Below are positions 36,518 through 44,958 of a stretch of 44,958 nucleotides of DNA, one piece after another. Position 1 is the stretch's first letter. The number at the start of each line of letters is the position of its first letter. Origin of the DNA: Ectothiorhodospiraceae bacterium (lineage in GTDB: Bacteria > Pseudomonadota > Gammaproteobacteria > SZUA-152). The notes under the pieces were generated by a model. The model did not search any database. It was given only the letters and a program-made list of their open reading frames with translations, and was not told where the DNA came from. The position numbers and the translations under genes are program-made. The stretch lies in the NCBI GenBank assembly GCA_002401775.2, contig NVUB02000105.1, positions 1-44,958 of the forward strand, given 5' to 3'.

Positions 36518-36616
36518 AAAAGGGTGTCCTGCATGCAGAAGCAACAGCCGCATGGCTAGGCTGTTGAGTGTACAAGACATATTTTACGGCATCCTCTGTA
36601 CACAGGGCATCCTTTT
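36518..36616 (+). promoter_or_regulatory. Possible three-way-junction leader structure upstream of serS
   Basis: Outer arms AAAAGGGTGTCCTG (36518-36531) and CAGGGCATCCTTTT (36603-36616) pair over 14 positions with two G-U wobbles. Inside are the perfect stem CAACAGCC/GGCTGTTG (36542-36549 and 36559-36566) and a second stem TGTACA/TGTACA (36569-36574 and 36597-36602). The three stems fit without overlap. It ends 69 bases before the serS ATG. It may be a regulatory leader RNA or a small inverted-repeat element. Confidence 0.45.
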
Positions 36617-36682
36617 AATGTATGCCAGTAGTATATTAAGTATTTAATAAAACATTTAGACATATTCAAGAGAGACAACTAA

Positions 36683-37960
<1,278 letters not shown>

Positions 37961-38363
37961 TTTGTCGGCCGTATCGGGTTGTCGAGGTCAAATAGACCCT
38001 GTAGGCAACTGATGCCTTGTGGATTATGCAAACTTTGTGTAATTGACGCAGAGGTCGCAGAGGCGCTGAGACGCAGAGAAAAACAATTTATTTGCGGTTC
38101 GATGTTTAAGTTAACGGTATTGTTTTTTTGCTCTAAGGCTGAAAATACACGTTTTTGTATTTTCAGCTGAGGTCATGGTGACGCAAAGAAAGATTTTTTC
38201 TCTGCGTCTCTGCGCCTTTGCGTACTCTGCGTTTATTCCCAGAGCGCTTATTAAAACCACTGATTAACGGCGCATTTACAGGTGTAAACACAGTAGATGT
38301 CTTCCGAATTTTCGCGTCGGTAATAAACACCCACGCTATTTTGAAATAAGAAAAAGGGTTCAC
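37961..38363. other. serS-cysG gap with a large inverted repeat
   Basis: 403 bases without a gene, mostly filled by the inverted-repeat element at 38046-38234 listed separately. The last 120 bases before cysG should hold its promoter, which I cannot place. Confidence 0.6.
38046..38234. repeat. Long inverted repeat with central hairpin
   Basis: Left arm 38046-38085 (ACGCAGAGGTCGCAGAGGCG then CTGAGACGCAGAGAAAAA) and right arm about 38193-38234 (TTTTTTCTCTGCGTCTCTGC then GCCTTTGCG, ACTCTGCGTT) are inverted copies of about 40 bp. In the middle is a perfect 12-bp hairpin, GCTGAAAATACA (38138-38149) with TGTATTTTCAGC (38156-38167). The arms belong to the same broad repeat type as the CGCAAAGACGCAAAG copies. 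Confidence 0.75.
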
Positions 38364-39767
38364 ATGCAATATTTTCCGGTGTTTTTTGATCTTAACGGTA
38401 AACATTGTTTGGTCGTGGGGGGTGGTGATGTAGCGGCGCGAAAAGTGTCATTGCTATTTCGTGCCGGTGCAGAAGTGAAAGTGGTTTCGCCTGAGTTGTG
38501 TGAAAGCCTTAAAAACCGTGTCACTAACGGTGAAATTAGTCACGAGGCACGTCCGTTCGAAGATGCCGACCTGGATGCCTGTGTGTTGATTGTTGCGGGG
38601 ACCGATGATCAAGCCGTTAATAAACGGGTTTCTGAATTAGCGCATGCCAAATGCATACCCGTAAACGTCGTTGATCAGCCTGAACTGTGCAGCTTTATTG
38701 TACCGTCCATCATTGACCGCTCACCGGTGCAGGTAGCCGTGTCCACGGGCGGTGCATCACCGGTGTTGGCGCGTCTGTTGCGCGCACGTCTGGAAACGAT
38801 GATTCCAGCGGCTTATGGTCAACTGGCTTCATTGATGAATGAATTTCGGGACAAGGTTAAAAGCAAACTGGGCGATGAAAGTAAACGGCGCCGGTTTTGG
38901 GAAGACGTCGCTCAGGGATCCATTGCCGAACTGATTTTTTCCGGTAAAGAAGAAGCGGCGCGCGAAGCCATGCACACTGCTGTCGATGCTGCTCAGGTGG
39001 AGGAAGACCGGGGAGAAGTTTACCTGGTGGGTGCTGGACCGGGTGACCCTGATTTATTGACCTTCCGGGCCCTGCGTTTGCTGCAACAAGCTGATGTGAT
39101 TGTTTATGACCGCCTGGTCTCGTCAGAAATACTGGACATGGCGCGGCGCGATGCGGATCTGATTTATGTGGGTAAAGAACGCGATAAACACACACTACCG
39201 CAAGATGATATCAATATGCTGCTGGCGCGTGTTGCCAAAAAAGGCAAACGTGTATTGCGACTGAAAGGCGGAGACCCGTTTATTTTCGGACGTGGTGGCG
39301 AAGAGATCGAAACCTTAATGCAAGAAGGCGTGCGCTTTCAAATTGTCCCCGGTATTACCGCTGCATCGGGTGCCGCCTCATACGCGGGCATCCCACTGAC
39401 ACATCGTGACTATGCGCAGTCCGTGACGTTTGTTACTGGGCATCTTAAAGACGGCACGATGAACCTTAACTGGAAGGCACTGGCACAACCAAATCAGACC
39501 CTGGTAGTGTATATGGGGCTGTTAGGGGTTAAGACCCTGTGCGCCAAGCTGGTGGAAAATGGTCTTGCCGCCGACACACCCATGGCACTGGTGCAAAAAG
39601 CCACAACGCGGGATCAAAAGGTGCTGGTGGGGACTTTAGGTAGCATGCCTGAACTGATTGATAATAATACCATCAAACCACCGACGTTGATTATTGTTGG
39701 TAAAGTGGTGACATTACAGAAAAAACTTTCCTGGTTTGGTAATGCAGAGACCGTAGGCGATATCTGA
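38364..39767 (+). CDS. cysG: Siroheme synthase (trifunctional CysG)
   Basis: Makes siroheme for sulfite and nitrite reductases from uroporphyrinogen III. The N-terminal third (1-~200) is the precorrin-2 dehydrogenase/ferrochelatase with the NAD motif LVVGGGDVAARKVSLL and SFIVPSIIDRSPVQVAVSTG. The rest is the SAM-dependent methyltransferase with VYLVGAGPGDPDLLTFRALR, LKGGDPFIFGRGGEE and VPGITAASGAASYAGIPLTH. 467 residues, a full-length fused enzyme. It ends 22 bases from the convergent DUF1631 gene. Confidence 0.97.
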   Translation: MQYFPVFFDLNGKHCLVVGGGDVAARKVSLLFRAGAEVKVVSPELCESLKNRVTNGEISHEARPFEDADLDACVLIVAGTDDQAVNKRVSELAHAKCIPVNVVDQPELCSFIVPSIIDRSPVQVAVSTGGASPVLARLLRARLETMIPAAYGQLASLMNEFRDKVKSKLGDESKRRRFWEDVAQGSIAELIFSGKEEAAREAMHTAVDAAQVEEDRGEVYLVGAGPGDPDLLTFRALRLLQQADVIVYDRLVSSEILDMARRDADLIYVGKERDKHTLPQDDINMLLARVAKKGKRVLRLKGGDPFIFGRGGEEIETLMQEGVRFQIVPGITAASGAASYAGIPLTHRDYAQSVTFVTGHLKDGTMNLNWKALAQPNQTLVVYMGLLGVKTLCAKLVENGLAADTPMALVQKATTRDQKVLVGTLGSMPELIDNNTIKPPTLIIVGKVVTLQKKLSWFGNAETVGDI

Positions 39768-39789
39768 GCAGCGTGTTTGGCAAGCGCTC

Positions 39790-42333
39790 TTAGTGGGTTG
39801 CCGGAGCTTCTGAGTTGTTGTCAAGGGCGCGTTTAATCCCGCCAATGACAGAATCCAGAGCGCGATCGAACAGCGGTACATCATCAACGAAATGGGCTTG
39901 CCCCAACTCAAATTTTTCAATGAGCTTGCGATTGGAAAGGTCGGCGACAACCTGATAAGTACGATCTACAAAGGTATATTCACCGGTAAAATCGCATTTC
40001 CAGGCGAGCTTTCCTCGGCTGGGATGTTGGGTTTCCTGGTCAATAAACTCCACCCAGGTGCCCAGTGCCATATCTCGAATGTCTTCTGCGTACTGGCTGG
40101 CATTGAGTGCTTCATTTTCCCAAGGCAGAGATTGGGTAGAGGCAAGAATAATTTCCTCCATAAACGCATCATTGTCAGATGATGGTGTTCCTGTTTCAGC
40201 CGTCGCTTCAGTTGTTGCTTCAGGCATCGCAGACATATCGATGCCAAAGTCATCATCAATTAACGTTGTAGCGTCGATTGTAGAATGATTGGTGGTATTG
40301 GTAATGGGTGCTGGCTCAGGTGCCAACTGGCCACGGAGACTGGATAAGTGCAAGGCTTCTAAACCGGAAAATATTTGCTCTGTCGCTTCTGGGTCAAATT
40401 GAATGAGCGTAAGACCGTCACGCAGACCATTGAGCACCCTCGGAATAATTTTGATGAGTCGCTGGCGTTCGCTGACGACCAGTTTAGGTTGGACACTCCA
40501 GATTAAATCGTCCGCCACCTGTAAGGCAGTGTTCCATGCGGTGCTATCGTTACCATCGCGCAAGTAGAGGTGGATTAATACGTCTTTCCAAGCTTCGATA
40601 AGAATGATGCTAACCAGAGGAGGGACGCGATTGTCGGTCACACGTCGTTGAATTTCCGAGGCGACCATATCTTTGGCGCTGTCCAGCATTTCACCGGCTA
40701 GCTTATTAGATTCACGTTCTTTTTCGATGAAATCAACAAATTCTTCATGCAATGTTGAAAAAATATCGGTGTTTTCTTCAAATTCGGCAAGAATGGAGTC
40801 CACCACATAGCTAACCATCTGGAACACCGCATCTTCTTCCGGGTCCATTGCTTCCAGACCGCTGCTGGCGTATGCCAATTCGTTGAGTAATTGGCGAGCC
40901 GGGTGTGTTTTTTTGGTAAAAAACTCTTTATCGAGAATGGCGACTTTAAGTAATGGGATTTGTAAGCGAGCAATCTGGGTTTTGAGGTTATCTTGAAGGC
41001 TCGGGTCGTCCAGAATAAAATCAAATAACATACTGACGATGTCAATCGCATCGGTATCGGCCTGGCCAATTTGCTTGCGTTCACTTCCCGTAGCGTGGTG
41101 ATCGGTTGATCCCTCTACGTTGCCGCCCATGGTTTGTAGCAGTGTGGTTTTGATAAGATGTGCACTGGGCTGTTCTTGGTGCTGGGATTGCTGCATTAAC
41201 GCCGTACCGTTGCCTTGCAATTGGGTTAGCGCCACTAACACTTGTTGGGGGGCGTAACTAATGTTTGCCTCGCCCACAACGGTATTGTCCGAGGTAGCGC
41301 CAGTATTGTGGGTAGCTTGGTTTCCCGTAATGGCTCCTGATGGCATCGCACCCGATTGCGGGATGTTACCGCTAGACGATCCGCCCGACAGCGCAGCATT
41401 TAGTCCTGTGTCAGGAAGATTGCCTGCTATTGCTCCTGTTGCTCCTGCGACGGGTGTTGCGCGCGTTAATGATAATAACTGTTGCAAGGCGCTAAACATG
41501 TTTTCTGGTTGAAGCGCAGCGGAAAGTTCTGCATCAGAACCTCCAGTGTATGGGGAAGTATTTTCAGTGGGTGCTGTTATTGAACGGTCTTCTTCTGTGG
41601 CGCTCGCACCATACCCTACCGTGTTGTCTTCAGATTTTCGAATGGTGCTTTTTATGCGCGGTAACACACCCGCCGCAATAAGATCTGCGTTGATGGTGTC
41701 ATAGATAGGGCCAATTTTTTGTGCGACAAATTTATCAAACAGCTTGTATATCACTAGCCGTATTTTGATGTCGGCATCCATTTTTTTAACCGACGGGACA
41801 AAAGCGTTAAAAAGGACTTCTGGCCGCAGTGGATTGTTGTCTTTAGTAATTTCTATATCTTCAATTAGGAAATTAAGCCGCGTCGTTATTCCGAATAATG
41901 CTTCTTTGGCACGAGTTTCAGCGTTACTGACCATGTTAGTAATGGCTAATGACTCTTCGAGTTGCTCATCTTCCACTAATCCAATTTGATCCAGAGAAAT
42001 AGAACGTCGTTGTGAATTAATATCTTGGGTGAGTGAGCGTTCAAATCCTTGTGAGAGCGCTTCAAAATACGTTTTTTGCATTACGTCATTCTGTAAACGG
42101 ATTTCCCGCATGGCATCAAAATACAAGGTTTGTTGTTGATTGCTTTCTGCTTTGTCAGCAAGGTCAAAAAGGCTGTCATCAATGCGGGCAAAAAAATCGG
42201 GTAATAATTGGCGTAAGTGATGCTTGGCTGTGCGTTGAGCAGAAACCACTAGCTGTGGTAGTGCAATCGCCTGATTAGGCGCGTTAGGGCGCCGAGAGGG
42301 GTCAAAATCAATGATGTTTCGTTTGCTCGTCAT
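39790..42333 (-). CDS. DUF1631 family protein
   Basis: Large soluble protein of 847 residues matching the DUF1631 family: N-terminal helical part (LPDFFARIDDSLFDLADKAESN), the central IPLLKVAILDKEFF segment followed by HPARQLLNELAYAS, and the C-terminal beta-rich unit LGTWVEFIDQE with GKLAWKCDFTGEYTFVDR, which looks like a PilZ-type barrel although the RxxxR and DxSxxG motifs are not obvious. Between about residues 285 and 370 it has a long low-complexity stretch rich in Gly, Ala, Ser, Thr and Asn that is probably disordered. Function is unknown; older annotations as thymidine phosphorylase are unsupported. It is a single gene, convergent with cysG. Confidence 0.88.
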   Translation of the reverse strand: MTSKRNIIDFDPSRRPNAPNQAIALPQLVVSAQRTAKHHLRQLLPDFFARIDDSLFDLADKAESNQQQTLYFDAMREIRLQNDVMQKTYFEALSQGFERSLTQDINSQRRSISLDQIGLVEDEQLEESLAITNMVSNAETRAKEALFGITTRLNFLIEDIEITKDNNPLRPEVLFNAFVPSVKKMDADIKIRLVIYKLFDKFVAQKIGPIYDTINADLIAAGVLPRIKSTIRKSEDNTVGYGASATEEDRSITAPTENTSPYTGGSDAELSAALQPENMFSALQQLLSLTRATPVAGATGAIAGNLPDTGLNAALSGGSSSGNIPQSGAMPSGAITGNQATHNTGATSDNTVVGEANISYAPQQVLVALTQLQGNGTALMQQSQHQEQPSAHLIKTTLLQTMGGNVEGSTDHHATGSERKQIGQADTDAIDIVSMLFDFILDDPSLQDNLKTQIARLQIPLLKVAILDKEFFTKKTHPARQLLNELAYASSGLEAMDPEEDAVFQMVSYVVDSILAEFEENTDIFSTLHEEFVDFIEKERESNKLAGEMLDSAKDMVASEIQRRVTDNRVPPLVSIILIEAWKDVLIHLYLRDGNDSTAWNTALQVADDLIWSVQPKLVVSERQRLIKIIPRVLNGLRDGLTLIQFDPEATEQIFSGLEALHLSSLRGQLAPEPAPITNTTNHSTIDATTLIDDDFGIDMSAMPEATTEATAETGTPSSDNDAFMEEIILASTQSLPWENEALNASQYAEDIRDMALGTWVEFIDQETQHPSRGKLAWKCDFTGEYTFVDRTYQVVADLSNRKLIEKFELGQAHFVDDVPLFDRALDSVIGGIKRALDNNSEAPATH

Positions 42334-42984
42334 ATTTTTTAAGCCTGATAAGAATTAATCACCTGATCTGAATATGCTTCTGATATAGGGAATTCTAGTC
42401 AGGATATCGTCATGCTGCTGTGAATGCCGCCACACTTTTGGTGTGAAACCGCTCACAAGTTTGATGGGCCACTCATGCGGGTAAAAGTCCTTAGGTTGAT
42501 GTATTTATAGATTCTATGAGTGAAAATGCGGTTTGTGGTATGATACGTGATTGCATGAGGCAGAATGTCCTGGTCAGGGCTGATCTCAACGTTACTAAAA
42601 TCTGTTACGGCGTTTTTGACGGTGGTTGTAATGAATAATAGGTATAAAACTAAGTGGAGTTACTGAAACCGGTGAAATATCTCAGATGAATAACGAAAGT
42701 TAGCGAAAACCCACTAATTCCAATTTGTTTCTGCTAACTTCCCGCTAAATAGACGGCGATTAATTAAAGCCATTTATTAACAAAAACCACCGATAATGCG
42801 CGAGTACAAACTACAATTAACGACAGCCAACTACAATTAACGACAGCCAACTACAAAAAGATCGTTAATTTACTTGCACCTTGTTGCTTATGTCCTATAT
42901 TCACAAACACAGCTTTTTACTTTTCATGACGTGTCAAAACGAGTTGGCAGACGCACAACGGTTTTTGGCGGAAAGAGGTTAGCT
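42334..42984. other. Divergent intergenic region with a 20-bp tandem duplication
   Basis: 651 bases between the start of the DUF1631 gene (-) and the small membrane protein gene (+). It contains CTACAATTAACGACAGCCAA twice in tandem (42811-42830 and 42831-42850) plus the first bases of a third copy. No further gene or RNA recognised. Confidence 0.6.
42811..42855. repeat. 20-bp tandem repeat, two copies plus start of third
   Basis: CTACAATTAACGACAGCCAA occurs exactly twice in a row, then CTACA. The following ATCGTTAATT is inverted relative to part of the unit (AATTAACGA). Confidence 0.9.
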
Positions 42985-43230
42985 GTGTCAGAAAAGAAGC
43001 AAAAAGGTAGCGCATTACCTAAGGCCTATATTGTGCCAATGCGACTGGGCATATACTCGGTGCTAGCAGCATGCTCAGGTTATATCTTTTTCAATGTAGG
43101 TGATCTGGTTTATACGCATTACCTCATTATTATATCTATCGTGGCAGTATCGGCGATGGCGTTGTTGGATTGTCGTGTGAGCGATGATTTTTGGAAGCGT
43201 GAAGAGGCGAAGGACAGTAAAAAAAAGTGA
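42985..43230 (+). CDS. Small membrane protein, 81 residues
   Basis: Not recognised. Start GTG 42985 has AGAGG six bases upstream; the open frame extends further up to 42874 but that part looks random. Lys-rich N-terminus (SEKKQKG), two hydrophobic segments (about residues 20-38 and 43-60), and a charged Lys/Asp/Glu tail ending DSKKK. Both ends would face the cytoplasm. It lies 108 bases upstream of the H1-like/AP2-like gene on the same strand; a joint transcript is possible. Confidence 0.6.
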   Translation: MSEKKQKGSALPKAYIVPMRLGIYSVLAACSGYIFFNVGDLVYTHYLIIISIVAVSAMALLDCRVSDDFWKREEAKDSKKK

Positions 43231-43338
43231 TTCGGCGAATGGATCGAAAGAGACATAAGCGCCGTTATACCTTAATGCTTGCCTTGGTGTTAAGTAGAAA
43301 CCCATACTTATTTTATGTTTAATTAAAGGAGTCAGATT

Positions 43339-44052
43339 TTGGCTACCGTAAAGAAATCTATCAAAAAAGCACTATCCAGTTCGAAAAAATCGAGTTCTAA
43401 AAAGTCCGCCGTTAAAACAAAGGCGACAATTAAGGCAAAAGCTGCAACGACGTCGAAAGTTTCAGCGAAGAAGACGCCCGTTAAGAAGAAGACGGTTAAG
43501 AAAGCGACGGTTAAAGTGACGAGCAAGGCGACGAGCAAAACGGCAGCAAAGTCTCGTGGTTTGGGCTTGACCTATATAACTCGCATGGACCACGGTAATA
43601 CGCACGGTTGGTGGGTGCGTGTTTACAAAGATTCTAAGCCTGTCGAATCAAAACTGTTTTCTGATGGTGTTCATGGCAGTAAACCGAAAGCAAAACTCAG
43701 AGCTCAGGAACATCGCGACAAGGTTGTGAAGAAAAACAAGATTGTCCCCGTGCATTTACGCAAAACCGGTGAACACAGTGTTGATCGGCGTAGCACCAGT
43801 GGCATGGTCGGAGTCACGCTTTCCGTCACTAATAAAGCCGGTAGCTTACGTGTACACTGGAGTGCCCGGTTTATGGAAAAAGGACGGCAACGTAACGTTT
43901 CTTTTTCAGTGAGAAAATATGGCTATGAAGGTGCTTACCGAAAAGCACTGCGTGTCCGCTGTGATGCGATTGGTTCAAACCCGCCAAGAGGTTTGAAGCC
44001 TCCACTTCCGAATCGCGAGCTGAAAAAGTGGATGAAAACGGAAGCAATTTAA
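43339..44052 (+). CDS. Histone-H1-like tail fused to two AP2-like DNA-binding domains
   Basis: 237 residues from TTG 43339, with AGGAG seven bases upstream. Residues 1-71 contain 24 lysines, no acidic residue, and otherwise Ala/Ser/Thr/Val with KK-S/T/A-type spacing: an unstructured H1-like/PhaF-like basic tail. Residues about 77-134 (ITRMDHGNTHGWWVRVYKD to LRAQEHRDK) and about 153-210 (TSGMVGVTLSVTNKAGSLRV, WSARFMEKGRQRNVSFSVRK, YGYEGAYRKAL) resemble AP2/ERF-like domains as found in some proteobacterial and phage proteins, the second more clearly. It ends with a short Pro-rich basic tail. It probably binds DNA, perhaps as a nucleoid protein or regulator; an RNA-binding role is also possible. 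No integrase or nuclease domain is present. Confidence 0.75.
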   Translation: MATVKKSIKKALSSSKKSSSKKSAVKTKATIKAKAATTSKVSAKKTPVKKKTVKKATVKVTSKATSKTAAKSRGLGLTYITRMDHGNTHGWWVRVYKDSKPVESKLFSDGVHGSKPKAKLRAQEHRDKVVKKNKIVPVHLRKTGEHSVDRRSTSGMVGVTLSVTNKAGSLRVHWSARFMEKGRQRNVSFSVRKYGYEGAYRKALRVRCDAIGSNPPRGLKPPLPNRELKKWMKTEAI

Positions 44053-44073
44053 TTAACGGAACACGTTGTTTTT

Positions 44074-44832
44074 ATGCGGTTAATGATTAAAGTAATTAAT
44101 GTCAGGCTGAGCCTGGTGACTGTTTTTATCGTCCTTTTTGCGCTGTTGCCAGTGCTCGTCATCGCTGACGAGCCGGCAACTGCGAGTACGGCGGGTATCA
44201 AATCCCATTCCCATAACGAAACTGGGAGCGAAACTGGGAGCGAAACCGCGATTGAAGCGGGAATTACTGCCGTTGATGATAAAGACTATGTTAAAGCTTT
44301 TAGTGTGTTCTCCCCTCTTGCCACACAGGGAAATGCTGAAGCACAGTATAATCTTGCGATGTTGTACCGAACCGGTAAGGGCACTGCAAAAAACTTAAAG
44401 GAAAGCCATGCCTGGTTTCGGCGCGCCGCTGATCAAGGTGTGTCAGATGCGCAGTACTATTTAGGCTATCTGTATGACAACGGCGAAGGTGCTGAACAAA
44501 ACCCGGAGTATGCCGTAGTCTGGTATCGCAAAGCGGCAGAACAGGGCCACGGTTTAGCACAAATAAACCTTGGTTTCTTCTATGCCAATGGTATTGGTGT
44601 CCAGCAAGATATCGAACAAGCCTATTTATGGTTCCATGTGGCGGCTGCCCAGGGTTATAAAATTGCGTTTGAGAATAAAAACCTCATCGAAGATGCTTAT
44701 AAAAAACAAGAAGATGGTACCGTTCTGCTAGAAGCACTTAAAAAACGTGCCCGCGAGTTTTTCCTGAAAGTTGTCACTCCCTTTGGACGTCCGTCATTAG
44801 TTGGCCAACCCGGCAAGATGCCTACACATTAG
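44074..44832 (+). CDS. Secreted Sel1-repeat protein
   Basis: 252 residues; N-terminal signal peptide (VRLSLVTVFIVLFALLPVLV, ending VIADEP), no lipobox cysteine seen. After a linker with a duplicated GSET unit (direct repeat GAAACTGGGAGC at 44218-44241) come three to four Sel1-like repeats: GNAEAQYNLAMLYRTGKGTA, VSDAQYYLGYLYDNGEGAEQ and HGLAQINLGFFYANGIGVQQ, each with the A-x-x-x-L-G-x-x-Y pattern. Such repeats mediate protein-protein contacts. It starts 21 bases after the AP2-like gene, so the two may share a message. Its function is unknown. Confidence 0.88.
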   Translation: MRLMIKVINVRLSLVTVFIVLFALLPVLVIADEPATASTAGIKSHSHNETGSETGSETAIEAGITAVDDKDYVKAFSVFSPLATQGNAEAQYNLAMLYRTGKGTAKNLKESHAWFRRAADQGVSDAQYYLGYLYDNGEGAEQNPEYAVVWYRKAAEQGHGLAQINLGFFYANGIGVQQDIEQAYLWFHVAAAQGYKIAFENKNLIEDAYKKQEDGTVLLEALKKRAREFFLKVVTPFGRPSLVGQPGKMPTH

Positions 44833-44958
44833 GGGCCGTTCTCAATCACCGTTCGTGGCGTGATTCTGGTCCTTTTCCGCGCTGGCGGCGTTGCGATTCG
44901 TTGCAATAGAATGACTATTACGCCTCACCGCGCCTTGCCAGCACGAAAAATGCCTCAG

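Overview
The window looks like chromosome of a gammaproteobacterium of moderate GC content. Nearly all genes are housekeeping, and their order matches two blocks I remember from Pseudomonas-type genomes: sdhE - nadB - rpoE/algU - mucABCD - lepA - lepB - DUF4845 - rnc - era, and infA - bpt - aat - trxB - ftsK - lolA - rarA - serS - cysG. GTG and TTG starts and 4-base GTGA overlaps are common. The exact genus cannot be told from the sequence. I see no rRNA, tRNA, CRISPR array, prophage or transposase gene.

Layout: 1-2428 is the end of a succinate dehydrogenase operon (sdhA 3' part, sdhB, sdhE, ygfX). 2839-5454 (minus) is a two-gene insertion between ygfX and nadB: a PhnD-like periplasmic binding protein followed by a methyl-accepting chemotaxis protein. 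5915-7702 (minus) is nadB with an unusual C-terminal tail. 7955-12628 is the envelope-stress locus rpoE-rseA-rseB-rseC-mucD, with a good candidate sigma-E promoter and a leader hairpin before rpoE. 12866-17962 is lepA-lepB-DUF4845-rnc-era. 18476-21193 (minus) holds infA, a 78-residue unknown, bpt and aat. 21194-22326 is a repeat-rich stretch. 22327-26304 has a FemAB-like acyltransferase, a PilZ protein, trxB and a periplasmic PilJ-type protein. 26958-31302 has ald, ftsK and a YkgJ-family gene. 31535-32946 has a VOC protein and a WYL regulator, followed by more repeats. 33464-39767 is lolA, rarA, crcB-DUF190, serS and cysG. 39790-42333 (minus) is a DUF1631 protein. 42985-44832 has a small membrane protein, a histone-H1-like/AP2-like fusion and a secreted Sel1-repeat protein.

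How the genes work together: sigma-E, its membrane anti-sigma factor, RseB/RseC and the MucD protease form one envelope stress circuit, and lepB and lolA also serve the envelope. LepA, RNase III, Era, IF-1 and SerRS belong to translation and ribosome biogenesis. Bpt and Aat generate N-terminal destabilising residues (N-end rule), although clpS/clpA are not in the window. CrcB-DUF190 is a fluoride-resistance pair.

The most unusual items are the lysine-rich H1-like tail joined to two AP2-like domains (43339-44052), three ~150-bp elements bounded by inverted 23-bp hairpins (21536, 21917, 33204), a possible three-way-junction structure upstream of serS (36518-36616), a nine-copy heptanucleotide tract (32003-32065), and the binding-protein/MCP pair. 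Nothing here is a clear new defence or mobile system; these are leads, not proofs.
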